A DNA stretch of 64,000 nt from Haloechinothrix aidingensis (GCF_013450155.1 NZ_JACCKD010000005.1:62001-126000); one strand, 5' to 3'. Shown: positions 18,251 through 27,289, counted from the first letter of the stretch. Translations and numbers: made by a program. The notes: generated by a model not told the origin, from the letters alone.

Positions 18251-19387
18251 TCACAATCCGAGCCGGTCAGCGAGGACAGCGCGGTGATGAATCGGATCAC
18301 CGAGATAAAGCTCGTCCGCCTTCGCCCGCTTGAAGTACAGATGCGCCGGGTGCTCCCACGTGAAGCCGATTCCACCGTGTATCTGGATGCATTCAGCTGA
18401 CGTATACGTGAACGCTTCCGAGCAGTACGCTTTCGCGAGACTAGCCGCCAAGGGCAAGTCCTCCGCACCCGCTGCCGCCGCCTTTCCCGCGTAGTACGCC
18501 GCCGATTTCGCCGACTCCACCATGAGCAGCATGTCGGCGCACTTGTGCTTGACTGCTTGGAACGAGCCGATTGGACGGCCGAACTGATAACGCACCTTGG
18601 CGTAGTCCGTTGCCATGTCCAGGCAGCGGTCGGCTCCACCAACCTGTTCCGCTGCCAGGCCCACGGCCGCGAGATCCAAGAGGCCCGCCACTGTCTGCCA
18701 CCCCTGCCCCTCGCCCCCGACGAGCTCGGCAGATGTCGCGTGGAATTCGAGCCGCGCCTGCTTGCGAGTCTGATCCATCGTCGGCAAGGTCTGACGAACG
18801 AGACCGGGACTGTCAGCCGAAACCGCGAACAGGGAGATCTCACCGTCGAGGCGAGCCGGTACGAGGATCAGCGACGCGACATTCCCGTCGATGACGAAAT
18901 TCTTCACCCCGTCCAGCACGAATCCCCCGCCCGACCTCGTCGCCCGCGTCTCGATCCCGCACTCGTCAAAGGTCCCAGCATCCTCGGACAGGCCGACCGT
19001 AGCTATGCGCTCACCCGAAGCGATCTCGGGCAAGTACCGCTTCATCGCGTCCTCGTCTCCGGACAGCAGTAACGCATTCGTGGCGAGTACGGCCGTGGAG
19101 AAGAACGGCGCACACAGCAGGGCCCGGCCCATCTCCTCCAGCACCACCACGAGCTCGGCGAACCCGAACCCGGAGCCGCCGAAATCCTCGGGAACGATGA
19201 TGCTTTGCAGGCCAAGCTGTTCAGCCATCTGCATCCAGACGACCCGGTCGTACCCGGCATCGTCTTCCATCAATCGACGTACTTCCGCCTCGGGTGATTT
19301 CTTCTCCAGAAACCCCCGCACGACCTGACGCAGCTCCTCCTGTTCGTCAGTGAACGCGAGCGAGACCGTGAAGTCGAAGCACGTCAT
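18251..19387 (-). CDS. Acyl-CoA dehydrogenase (FadE27/28-like partner subunit)
   Basis: Flavoprotein of 378 aa, shorter than the two RVLGLP-ending enzymes of this cluster. It has FTDEQEELRQVVRGFL, VPEDFGGSGFGFAEL and YGRPIGSFQAVKHKCAD-like blocks (here RYQFGRPIGSFQAVKHK), and ends in LGDPIHHRAVLADRLGL, the signature of the non-catalytic partner in actinobacterial heterotetrameric dehydrogenases. No glutamate stands at the usual EGT position. The start is uncertain: ATG at 19387 has GGATGG 8 nt upstream; ATG 19399 and GTG 19411 are alternatives. It heads the leftward series and is divergent from the monooxygenase operon. Confidence 0.87.
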   Translation of the reverse strand: MTCFDFTVSLAFTDEQEELRQVVRGFLEKKSPEAEVRRLMEDDAGYDRVVWMQMAEQLGLQSIIVPEDFGGSGFGFAELVVVLEEMGRALLCAPFFSTAVLATNALLLSGDEDAMKRYLPEIASGERIATVGLSEDAGTFDECGIETRATRSGGGFVLDGVKNFVIDGNVASLILVPARLDGEISLFAVSADSPGLVRQTLPTMDQTRKQARLEFHATSAELVGGEGQGWQTVAGLLDLAAVGLAAEQVGGADRCLDMATDYAKVRYQFGRPIGSFQAVKHKCADMLLMVESAKSAAYYAGKAAAAGAEDLPLAASLAKAYCSEAFTYTSAECIQIHGGIGFTWEHPAHLYFKRAKADELYLGDPIHHRAVLADRLGL

Positions 19388-19549
19388 CGGCCGCACCATC
19401 CTGTAATACACGTTGACACGTCATGTTCATATGTCAGTATCGCGTGCCTTGGCCTGCGGGTCAACCCCGCTGAGCGTCCGGAAGCGCAGGAGATGGCCGC
19501 ACCAGCGCATCCGATCGTGCGACCAAGCTCGAGCTTGGCAGGCGACCTA

Positions 19550-19568
19550 AACCTTACACTTTAAGGTT
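19550..19568. promoter_or_regulatory. Operator-like inverted repeat AACCTTA-N5-TAAGGTT
   Basis: Seven-base perfect arms (AACCTTA and TAAGGTT) around five bases, in the gap between the leftward dehydrogenase and the rightward monooxygenase. It shares 14 of 19 positions with the site upstream of dctP. It could control both divergent units. Confidence 0.45.
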
Positions 19569-19649
19569 AAAGTGACGCCCGCTCGTCGTGAGGCTGGGAC
19601 CGCGGGCGAGACATGACGTCCGCGCTCATCGCCGGTGACCGAGAACCGA

Positions 19650-19935
19650 AGAGCGACCCGCGTCCGCCTGCATGCGGGGCACGATCACCGCACCGGCCAC
19701 CATGCGCTGCTGCTGCGCCGCGTGTTGGCCGGCTTCGACACCACTACCAGCGACATCGCTGCACTGGACGGCATGAACGGCGAGAGGTTAACCGTTTCGC
19801 GACCGCGAGCGGCCGGCTTGACGAAGGCCCCGGCATCGGCCGCGCCGCCTGAGCCAACCACAACGCCACACGCGGCTGCACTTCGCTCCGCCGGGGCGAG
19901 TTTTGCCTGTCAGCTCACCGACGATCTTCGGATGA
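19650..19935 (+). pseudogene. Remnant of an IS110-family transposase
   Basis: A short stretch translates as HHALLLRRVLAGFDTTTSDIAALD, which matches the helical spacer region of IS110 transposases, followed after a frame change by RFATASGRLDEGPGIGRAA, the counterpart of the family LDEIPGIG helix-hairpin-helix, and by LRRGEFCLSAHRRS in another frame. Both catalytic ends are absent and the frame is broken several times. It lies just before the monooxygenase operon and marks an old insertion. Confidence 0.5.
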
Positions 19936-20191
19936 GGTCCGTGGATCCATCAACCCGTTGCGCACCAGCACCAGAGCCGCCGAGCACACCGCGACGGTTC
20001 GAGGTGCCGCGCCCCGCGGGAACCGGCCAAGCACCTTGACGGGCAACCATGAGTGCATGATACTGACACTCGGACGCTTCGCGTTTGAATGTCAACACCG
20101 AATGCAATCACTCTCGGAGCGGCGGCGAGGCCAGCTAGCCGTCACCGCTCGGGTCGTGAACCGATGGCCTGCGGGCTGGATTGAGAGTCTT

Positions 20192-22171
20192 ATGACTGTG
20201 GCGTCAGATGGCGGGCGTCGCGAGCGTCTCGCCGAAGCGGTCGACAGCGCCAACATTCCCACGCTCCTCATGGTGAACACGCAGCTAACGGGTGATCTGG
20301 GCTGGTTGTCGGAGCGGTACCGGCCATCGCCCACGCGCGGGTTGGAGGACAACGACACCGGAGACTTGCCGGCCGATGTTCAGGCGGAAGTACGCACCGC
20401 TGCGGTCGAAGCGATCTCAGCGTGGCAAGCCGGCGAGCCACCGGCGATTCCCACTCCATCGGACGAGCTCATGGTCCGAATGCTCAGCTTCTGCATGGGT
20501 GACGAAGTCCCGGACGAGTACGGCCCCATGCTTGCCGATGATCTCGAACAGGCTTTGCGGGCATTCGATGAAGAAGTTCCCGCGCCGGCCACGACATCAC
20601 GCCCGACGCCATCGGACGGCTTCCGCGTCCTCGTTGTAGGCGCCGGCATATCCGGCCTGTGTGCTGCGGTGATGCTGCAGCGTCTGGGGGTCGAGTTCGA
20701 GATACTCGAGAAGTCAGAGGAAGTGGGCGGTACGTGGCGTGAGCACCAGTATCCCGGCGCTGGTGTGGATACACCCACCCATCTCTACTCGTTTTCCTTC
20801 GCACCGTACGACTGGTCGCAATACTTCGCCCTCCGAGGAGAGATCTTCGAGTACCTCCAGTACGTGGCGTCGGAATTCGATGTACGCCAACGGATCCAGT
20901 TCCAGACCGAGGTACGAGAAGCTGCCTGGGACTCAGAGGCGCAGCTGTGGAAAGTGGATGTCCAACGCCCGAACGGCGTTCACGAGACACTCGAAGCCAA
21001 CGTAGTCATCAGCGCCGTCGGTGCGTTCAACCCCCCCGTCACACCAGACATACCCGGAGTGGACCGCTTTCGAGGACCCGCATTCCATACCGCACGCTGG
21101 CCCGACGGGCTGGACGTCGAAGGCAAGCAGGTTGCAGTCATTGGCAACGGCGCAAGCGCGATGCAGCTGGTCCCCGCGATCGCGGGGCGTGCGTCATCGG
21201 TCAAGATATTCCAACGCTCACCACAATGGGCACAGCCCTTCCCCAAGTTCCAGCAGAAAGTGCCGGACGGCGTGCGGCACCTCTTTCAAGAGATACCGCT
21301 CTACTATGCCTGGTATCGGCTGCGACAGGCCTGGATCTTCCACGACAAGCTGTACGACTCACTTCAGAAAGATCCACAGTGGCCACATTCCGATCGATCC
21401 ATCAACGCCACCAACGACCGTCATCGCAAGTACCTCACCAAGTACATCCAGTCTGAACTCGGTGACCGGACCGACTTGCTCGACAAGGTACTACCGACGT
21501 ATCCGCCGTTCGGGAAGCGTATGCTGCTGGACAACGGCTGGTACCGCTGTCTAACGCGGGATGACGTGCAGCTCACTACGGACTCGATCAGCCGGGTCGA
21601 TCCCGGGAGCATTGTCACTTCCAGCGGTGACGTGCACGAGGCGGACGTGCTCGTCTTCGCCACGGGTTTCGATATAACCCGGTTCGTCTCCACGATGGAG
21701 GTCCGGGGCAGGCACGGTAGCTCCTTGCGCGAAACGTGGGACGACGATGACTGCCGTGCGTTTCTCGGCATGGCCGTGCCGGGATTCCCCAACTTCTTCT
21801 GCCTGTACGGGCCCAACACTCAGCCAGGCCACGGAGGCAGCCTCATCACCACCGTCGAGGAGCAAGTGCACTACCTGGAGGACCTTCTCCGCCAGATGCT
21901 CGATTCGCAAATCGCCGTCGCCGAATGTCGACCAGATGTATACGACCGCTACACGAAGCAGGTCGATGAACGTCATGCGCGAATGGTGTGGACCCATCCC
22001 GGCATGCGGACGTACTACCGGAACTCACAAGGCCGCGTCGTGGTCAACAGCCCTTTCCGCAATCTCGATTTCTGGCGGATGACCAGGAACGCTGACCTAG
22101 AGGACTTTGTGACCGAGCAACGAATGGCCGACCAAAGCCGTGACGTGCAGCATGAGGAGACCAAGTCATGA
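20192..22171 (+). CDS. Baeyer-Villiger monooxygenase (HAPMO-type)
   Basis: FAD/NADPH monooxygenase that inserts oxygen next to a ketone, giving an ester or lactone. The 659-aa protein has an extra N-terminal domain of about 140 residues typical of 4-hydroxyacetophenone monooxygenases, then a FAD GxGxxG (150-155, VVGAGISG), the BVMO fingerprint FRGPAFHTARWP (293-304) and an NADPH GNGASA (318-323). The ATG at 20192 has GAGAG upstream and gives the family length; the frame is open to 19958 but that part runs through the IS110 relic. First gene of a four-gene rightward operon. Confidence 0.92.
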   Translation: MTVASDGGRRERLAEAVDSANIPTLLMVNTQLTGDLGWLSERYRPSPTRGLEDNDTGDLPADVQAEVRTAAVEAISAWQAGEPPAIPTPSDELMVRMLSFCMGDEVPDEYGPMLADDLEQALRAFDEEVPAPATTSRPTPSDGFRVLVVGAGISGLCAAVMLQRLGVEFEILEKSEEVGGTWREHQYPGAGVDTPTHLYSFSFAPYDWSQYFALRGEIFEYLQYVASEFDVRQRIQFQTEVREAAWDSEAQLWKVDVQRPNGVHETLEANVVISAVGAFNPPVTPDIPGVDRFRGPAFHTARWPDGLDVEGKQVAVIGNGASAMQLVPAIAGRASSVKIFQRSPQWAQPFPKFQQKVPDGVRHLFQEIPLYYAWYRLRQAWIFHDKLYDSLQKDPQWPHSDRSINATNDRHRKYLTKYIQSELGDRTDLLDKVLPTYPPFGKRMLLDNGWYRCLTRDDVQLTTDSISRVDPGSIVTSSGDVHEADVLVFATGFDITRFVSTMEVRGRHGSSLRETWDDDDCRAFLGMAVPGFPNFFCLYGPNTQPGHGGSLITTVEEQVHYLEDLLRQMLDSQIAVAECRPDVYDRYTKQVDERHARMVWTHPGMRTYYRNSQGRVVVNSPFRNLDFWRMTRNADLEDFVTEQRMADQSRDVQHEETKS

Positions 22172-23025
22172 GCTCCGAGTTCATGATGATCGACGGTTGG
22201 GTCAACGAGAACCCGCCCGGCCAGGTCACGGACTCGGCCGTGACGGCACTCTTCAAAGGCCTGAAAGAGCGGCGCGAAAGGGGCACCACCCTGCCGCAGC
22301 TGATCGACGAGATGGACACCGCAGGCGTCGAGCGTGCCGTCTTGTGCGCCGGGTACGGAGGACGAGACAACCTCTCCTGGATGACAGATGCGATCGCTCG
22401 GTATCCGGATCGGTTCACCGGTTCGTTGGTGATCGATCCCCGCGACGGCATGGCGGCGGTCCGACAGCTCGAAGAAGCGGTCAACAACTGTGGCGTGCGA
22501 ATGGCCCGCGTCCTCGCCCTCCAGACACAGCTTCCGTACGACCATGCCGCCTATTACCCGATTTACGCCAAGTGCGCGGAACTCGGGATCCCGATCGGCG
22601 TGAACGTCGGGATACCGGGACCTCGCGTGCCCGGCCGTCATCAACATCCGATGGGTCTCGATGAGGTCTGCTACTTCTTTCCCGAATTGACCGTTGTGAT
22701 GTCACACGGTGGCGATCCGTGGGCGGACATCTGCGTCAAGCTGATGTCGAAGTGGCCAAATCTCTATTACATGTCGTCGGCATACTCGCCCAAGCACCTC
22801 CCGCCGCAGATCATCGACTATGTGAATAGATGGGGCTCGGACAGGGTGATGTGGGCGAGTGACTACCCGATTCTGGACTTCGAGCGTTGCCGCAAGGAAA
22901 TCCTTGAACTCGACTTCAGAGATGAGGAACGAAGGCACAAGTTCGCATATGACAACGCACGGAAAATGTTCTTCGACGGTGACGAGCGTGCGGCGTCCCA
23001 TGCTCGCGAGGACGATCAGAAATGA
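22168..23025 (+). CDS. Amidohydrolase-2 family protein
   Basis: TIM-barrel hydrolase or decarboxylase of 285 aa (ACMS-decarboxylase-like). It has LPQLIDEMDTAGVERAVLC, YPDRFTGSLVIDPRDG, a TVVMSHGGDPW histidine segment and the terminal WASDYPILDFERC aspartate motif. The usual N-terminal HxH is replaced by MMIDGWVN, so metal binding may be altered. Overlaps the monooxygenase stop by 4 nt with GAGGAG upstream. Could cleave the lactone or ester made by the monooxygenase, or a later beta-keto acid. Confidence 0.85.
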   Translation: MSSEFMMIDGWVNENPPGQVTDSAVTALFKGLKERRERGTTLPQLIDEMDTAGVERAVLCAGYGGRDNLSWMTDAIARYPDRFTGSLVIDPRDGMAAVRQLEEAVNNCGVRMARVLALQTQLPYDHAAYYPIYAKCAELGIPIGVNVGIPGPRVPGRHQHPMGLDEVCYFFPELTVVMSHGGDPWADICVKLMSKWPNLYYMSSAYSPKHLPPQIIDYVNRWGSDRVMWASDYPILDFERCRKEILELDFRDEERRHKFAYDNARKMFFDGDERAASHAREDDQK

Positions 23026-23444
23026 ATGTATTTTCCAATTTAGGGGTCCGCCCTGCAATAACCGCTGAGTCGAGAGAATTCTGGAATGCCACCGCATCCG
23101 GAAAAATTTCCGTCGAGTACTGCGCACAGTGCGAGCTGCACATCTTTCCACCTCGATCGGTATGCCGTCGATGCCACGACCGATCGCTCGGATGGGTAAC
23201 GATCGAGCCGCCCGGAGTCATTTACTCCTACACGGTCAATCATCATCCTTGGATTCCTGATCTGAACGACTCGTATGCTATCGCACTGGTCGAGTTCCCG
23301 GAATACTCGAACGTGCGTTTTGTCGGCCGACTCGTCGGATTCGATCGAGAACCCTCGATCGGCGACCAGGTGGATTTCTCCTTTGAATCTGCGTTCGGTG
23401 ACCTGTATCGTCCCTACTTTACACCTTGGTGGAATCGTGAGTAG
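23022..23444 (+). CDS. DUF35 Zn-ribbon/OB-fold protein
   Basis: 140-aa protein with a rubredoxin-like zinc ribbon (CAQC and CRRC pairs near residues 34-52) followed by an OB-fold with GVIYSYTVNHHPW. DUF35 proteins bind CoA and serve as obligatory partners of thiolase-fold enzymes; in steroid side-chain degradation one such domain (of ChsH2) holds the aldolase Ltp2. It overlaps its neighbours on both sides (4 nt and 8 nt), and the next gene encodes an Ltp2-like protein, so the two should form a complex. Confidence 0.9.
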   Translation: MNVFSNLGVRPAITAESREFWNATASGKISVEYCAQCELHIFPPRSVCRRCHDRSLGWVTIEPPGVIYSYTVNHHPWIPDLNDSYAIALVEFPEYSNVRFVGRLVGFDREPSIGDQVDFSFESAFGDLYRPYFTPWWNRE

Positions 23445-24624
23445 CACGCAACTCTGGCGACGGCCGTTGATCTCTGGAATCGGGCAATCCCAGATAGGTC
23501 GTAGAATTGAGCGCTCAAGCTATCAGCTGACGATCGATGCGGTCCTGGCGGCAGTCGCGGACGCCGGCCTGGAGGTGCATGAGATCGACGGGCTCGCAAC
23601 ATCGCCCGGTCAGGCCGTCGAACTGAACCCCGGATTCAACGGTCCCGATCTCTATGAGGTTCAGGACGGGCTCGGCCTCGAAGTCAACTGGCATCTGGGC
23701 GCTTCGCAAGGACCGGCGCAGTTCATGTCCCTCATCGCCGCGGCGACAGCGGTCTCGACCGGGCTGTGCCGTCATGCCATCGTCTTCCGCACGACGACCG
23801 AGGCAAGCGCACAGGGCAAGCAGCGCCGGCGCGGCCTTGGCGAAACCATGACAGAAGCCGAAGGCGTGCTGTCCTGGCTACTCGCCTCCGGCGCAGTCTC
23901 CGCAGCGAACTGGACGAGCTTCTACCTGCGTCGTCACATGCACGAATTCGGTACGACAAAGGAACAACTCGGCTGGGTCCCGATCACCGAACGCAAGCAC
24001 GCCATGGACAACCCTGACGCGATCAAGCGCGAGCAGCTGACCATGGACGAGTATCTAGCGAGCCGCTCGATCTCGACCCCGCTGTCGCTGTTCGACTGCG
24101 ACATCCCGGTTGACGGATCTACGGCGGTCGTGATATCGGCACCAGAAACGCGTGACGGTCTCCGACACTGGGTCGAGATCGAATCCGTGGGAACCTCGAT
24201 GTGGCATCGCCCCTACTGGGAACATTGGCCCGACCTGACAACGATGGCTCCCCACGATGCCGCCGCGCACATGTGGTCGCAGACGTCTCTCAAGCCATCC
24301 GATGTGGACGTCGCACAGATATATGACGCGTTCAGTCCTTTCGTGCTCTTTTGGTTGGAGGCAATGGGTTTCTGTCAAACAGGTGAGAGCGGACCGTTCG
24401 TCGAGGGAGGAACCCAGATCACCCATGGCGGGAAGTTGCCACTGAACACGTGGGGCGGGCAGCTCTCCGGCGGGCGGCTCCACGGCTGGGGATTCCTCGC
24501 CGAGGCCGTTCGTCAACTCCGACACGACGCGAAGGACCGCCAGGTGGCCGACACCGAGGTAGCGGCGGTCGGCGTCGGCGGTGGCGCAGCCGCGAGCGCC
24601 ATGTTGCTCACGACGGGTCGCTGA
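23437..24624 (+). CDS. Ltp2-like thiolase-fold aldolase (lipid-transfer protein family)
   Basis: Thiolase-superfamily protein of 395 aa, likely doing retro-aldol cleavage of a beta-hydroxyacyl-CoA rather than thiolysis. The nucleophilic Cys region reads WHLGASQGPAQF with no Cys, and the usual HDxF is YDAF (296-299), as in steroid aldolase Ltp2; the C-terminal GGRLHGWGFLAEA also fits. A GTG start inside the end of the DUF35 gene, with GGTGG 4 nt upstream, gives the family length; the longer frame lies within DUF35. Last gene of the operon. Confidence 0.88.
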   Translation: MSSTQLWRRPLISGIGQSQIGRRIERSSYQLTIDAVLAAVADAGLEVHEIDGLATSPGQAVELNPGFNGPDLYEVQDGLGLEVNWHLGASQGPAQFMSLIAAATAVSTGLCRHAIVFRTTTEASAQGKQRRRGLGETMTEAEGVLSWLLASGAVSAANWTSFYLRRHMHEFGTTKEQLGWVPITERKHAMDNPDAIKREQLTMDEYLASRSISTPLSLFDCDIPVDGSTAVVISAPETRDGLRHWVEIESVGTSMWHRPYWEHWPDLTTMAPHDAAAHMWSQTSLKPSDVDVAQIYDAFSPFVLFWLEAMGFCQTGESGPFVEGGTQITHGGKLPLNTWGGQLSGGRLHGWGFLAEAVRQLRHDAKDRQVADTEVAAVGVGGGAAASAMLLTTGR

Positions 24625-25345
24625 GGTCATCGGGTAGTGGGTCAACGCCGGTTCCTCTCGTACTCCTCTCCATCCCGCTCACCGGACCCACGTCATCTGG
24701 CAGTGCTGGCGCGTCCCGGCCTTGTCAGGGCTCCTCCCGCCCTCCCCGGCACCACTCCGGATCAGGCTGCCTTCAGCTCCAGCGACCTGCTACGACAGGC
24801 CGAAAACGAAGGTCTCTCACCTCCACTCGAATCACAGCACCTCACGGCGCAAACCGCTCGTGCGACAGTCCTCACCTTCCGTGGAATCAATCGTGGTGCG
24901 AAACAGGGTCCCAACGTGTCCGTGGAATACGATCGCCGAGACCGTGCGGCATTAAACCTGCAGGTAGGCGCCCTAGTGTGCTCGGACGTCCAGCCTCCTA
25001 AGCGGTAGGTCGCAGGTTCGAATCCTGCCGAGGGCGCCCTTCTGACCAGCGGCGACAGGCACTGCCGAGCGCGGTTCGCGCCAAGGTGCATGCGGGCATC
25101 GACCAGGTCTCGGGGAAGCGTCACTGCCGCACGCGGACCGTGCCTGCCGGGCCGGACGCCGAGACCGAGACGCGAAGGCGCACGGATCATCCTCACCGGG
25201 GCCGGAGACGATCCGGACCGGGCAACCCTGAGCCGGATCGCGATGACCACCGGTGCACGTCGCGATGAACGCCAGGAATGCGCTGCTTACCCTGTGGTCG
25301 AGGTCGTTCTCCGCGACGGACCGGCTCGCTGGTTACGGGCCGGAC
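24625..25345. other. Intergenic stretch between island operon and convergent CoA synthetase gene
   Basis: About 720 nt between the aldolase stop and the convergent CoA-synthetase stop. It contains the tRNA-Arg-like element at 24970-25036. Elsewhere I see no credible gene, no integrase fragment and no clear direct repeat. Confidence 0.5.
24970..25036 (+). tRNA. Degenerate tRNA-Arg (CCU): intact 3' half, broken D arm
   Basis: The 3' half is a perfect tRNA: anticodon loop CTCCTAA (anticodon CCT), variable loop AGGTC, T arm GCAGG-TTCGAAT-CCTGC, and acceptor 3' strand CGAGGGC, which pairs with GCCCTAG at the 5' end except for one A-G mismatch. The 5' half is abnormal: the D arm is about 3-4 nt short with no complete stem, and the anticodon stem has two mismatches. 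I read it as a pseudo-tRNA, most likely the 3' copy left at the far end of an integrated element, not a working tRNA. Confidence 0.6.
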
Positions 25346-27049
25346 TCAGCTGCGCAGTTCGGGGATGTCGGTGTCGCGGTACTCGTCCTCCGGCCGTACC
25401 TCGCCGTTGGAGTACTGCTCGTCCTCACGGTCGCGCAGCTGGACCCGCCGGATCTTTCCCGAGATCGTCTTGGGCAGGTCGGCGAACTCGAGCCGCCGTA
25501 TCCGCTTGTAGGGGGCGAGATTCTCTCGGGCGAACCGCAGGATGGTCAGCGCGGTGTCACGGTCGGGCTGATGCCCCCCGGCCAGCAACACGTAGGCCTT
25601 GGGAACCGCCCCCCGCACCGGGTCGGGGGAAGGCACCACCGCGGCCTCGGCCACGGCTTCGTGTCCGATGAGCACGCTTTCCAGCTCGAACGGCGAGATC
25701 CGGTAATCCGAGGCCTTGAACACGTCGTCCGAGCGCCCGACGTAGGTGATGTAACCCTGCTCATCGCGAGCCCCGACATCACCGGTGTGGTAGTAGCCAC
25801 CGGACATCACCTCGGCATTGCGCTCCTCGTCGTCGCGGTAGCCGGCCATCAGGCCCAAGGGCCGTTCCGCGAGGTCCAGGCAGATCTCGCCCTCATCGGA
25901 AGGTTCGCCGGTGACAGGGTCGATCAGCTCAACGGTGTAGCCGGGCACCGCGCGGCCCATCGAGCCCAGCTTGACCGGCTGGCCAGGAGTGTTGGCCACC
26001 TGCACAGTAGTTTCCGTCTGGCCGAACCCGTCCCGAATCCGCAGCCCCCAGGCCTTTTCCACCTGCTCGATGACCTCTGGGTTGAGCGGCTCCCCGGCGC
26101 CGACCGCCTCGCGTAACGGAACCAACGCCCTACCCAGGTCGGCCTGAATGAGCATCCGCCACACCGTCGGCGGAGCGCACAGGGTGTCCACCCCGCAGCG
26201 CACCAACGTATCCAACAGCCCGTCCGGATCGAAACGGCTGTAGTTGTAGATGAATATCGTCGCCTCGGCGTTCCACGGCGCGAAAACGTTGCTCCACGCG
26301 TGCTTGGCCCAGCCCGGCGAGGAGATGTTCAGATGGACGTCTCCTGGCCGCAGTCCGATCCAGTACATCGTGGACAGGTGACCGACCGGATACGAGGCGT
26401 GCGTGTGCTCGACCAGTTTGGGTAACGATGTCGTCCCCGAGGTGAAATACAGCAGCAGCGTGTCCGATGCCAGAGTCGGCCCGTCCGGCTCGAACTCCGG
26501 CGACGCCTCGTAGGCCTCCGCGTAGTCGCGCCAACCGTCGACGGGTGTACCGACACTGATCCGGGTGTAGTCGCCGGGAACATCGTCGAACTGGCCGGTG
26601 ATGTCCGACCGGGCAACGACGTGACGCACCTGGCCGCGCTCAACCCGGTCACGCAGATCCGCCGCCGCCAACAGCGTGCTGGCCGGGATGATCACCGCGC
26701 CGAGCTTCATGGCCGCCAAGATCGTCTCCCACAGCTCGAGCTGGTTGGCCAGCATGAGGATCAGGCGATCACCACGACCCACTCCCTGCTCACGCAGCCA
26801 GTTCGCCACCCGGTTGGACCGCTGCGAGAGCTCCGCGTAGCTCCAGCGGCCCTCGCCACCGTCCTGCTCGACGATCCACAGCGCCGGCCGGTCGGCGGTA
26901 TCCGGGTCCGCCGCGACGGCGTCGAAATGATCCAGCGCCCAGTTGAACTCGCCCAACCGCGGCCAGCGGAACTCGCGACAAGCGGTGTCGTAGTCCTCCC
27001 GGTGTGTCAGCAGCAGATCGCGTGCTGCCCGGAACTCGGCAATGCTCAA
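25346..27049 (-). CDS. Acyl-CoA synthetase, medium-chain (MACS/Acs-like)
   Basis: AMP-forming acyl-CoA ligase of 567 aa in the Acs/medium-chain branch. Motifs: YFTSGTTSLPKLVEHTH, DGFGQTETT, YYHTGDVGARDEQGYITYVGR and PKTISGKIRRVQLR with the catalytic Lys. Codon use is strongly GC-rich, unlike the genes to the left, so it seems to belong to the resident chromosome. It stands alone; the next leftward gene is 270 nt upstream. Substrate unknown, possibly aromatic or medium-chain acids. Confidence 0.92.
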   Translation of the reverse strand: MSIAEFRAARDLLLTHREDYDTACREFRWPRLGEFNWALDHFDAVAADPDTADRPALWIVEQDGGEGRWSYAELSQRSNRVANWLREQGVGRGDRLILMLANQLELWETILAAMKLGAVIIPASTLLAAADLRDRVERGQVRHVVARSDITGQFDDVPGDYTRISVGTPVDGWRDYAEAYEASPEFEPDGPTLASDTLLLYFTSGTTSLPKLVEHTHASYPVGHLSTMYWIGLRPGDVHLNISSPGWAKHAWSNVFAPWNAEATIFIYNYSRFDPDGLLDTLVRCGVDTLCAPPTVWRMLIQADLGRALVPLREAVGAGEPLNPEVIEQVEKAWGLRIRDGFGQTETTVQVANTPGQPVKLGSMGRAVPGYTVELIDPVTGEPSDEGEICLDLAERPLGLMAGYRDDEERNAEVMSGGYYHTGDVGARDEQGYITYVGRSDDVFKASDYRISPFELESVLIGHEAVAEAAVVPSPDPVRGAVPKAYVLLAGGHQPDRDTALTILRFARENLAPYKRIRRLEFADLPKTISGKIRRVQLRDREDEQYSNGEVRPEDEYRDTDIPELRS

Positions 27050-27271
27050 CGAGAACTCCTAGACTGGTTCGAGGCTTCGGAGGAAACCGGGTGACGATAT
27101 GCGGAGGGCCGGAACTCGGCGTCGTAACGCCTCGTTCCATGCTCTGTCCATTCGGGCCGAACGGTGGTCCGGCATCGCTACCGACGAGGATACGTTCCGC
27201 GCCATCCAGCGCTACCACCGAAAGTGGGTAACGTGGACGGCGGAAGGAGCGCGGCCGCCGGGATTCTCCGG

Positions 27272-27289
27272 GACCCGGGTTTCCCGGTC
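27272..27289. terminator. Hairpin after the SBP56-like gene
   Basis: GACCCGGG-TTT-CCCGGTC forms a seven-pair stem with one bulged C. It lies about 30 nt beyond the stop of the leftward SBP56-like gene and may end its transcript. No U-tract follows, as is usual in high-GC actinobacteria. Confidence 0.35.

Noticed and set aside
19958-20191. N-terminal extension of the Baeyer-Villiger monooxygenase
   Set aside because: The 78 extra residues overlap the IS110 relic, have no homology and no ribosome site; family length fits the ATG at 20192.
24762-25250. 162-aa minus-strand frame containing SAGFEPATYRLGG
   Set aside because: This peptide is the well-known conceptual translation of the antisense of a tRNA-Arg 3' half; it supports the tRNA-like element, not a protein.
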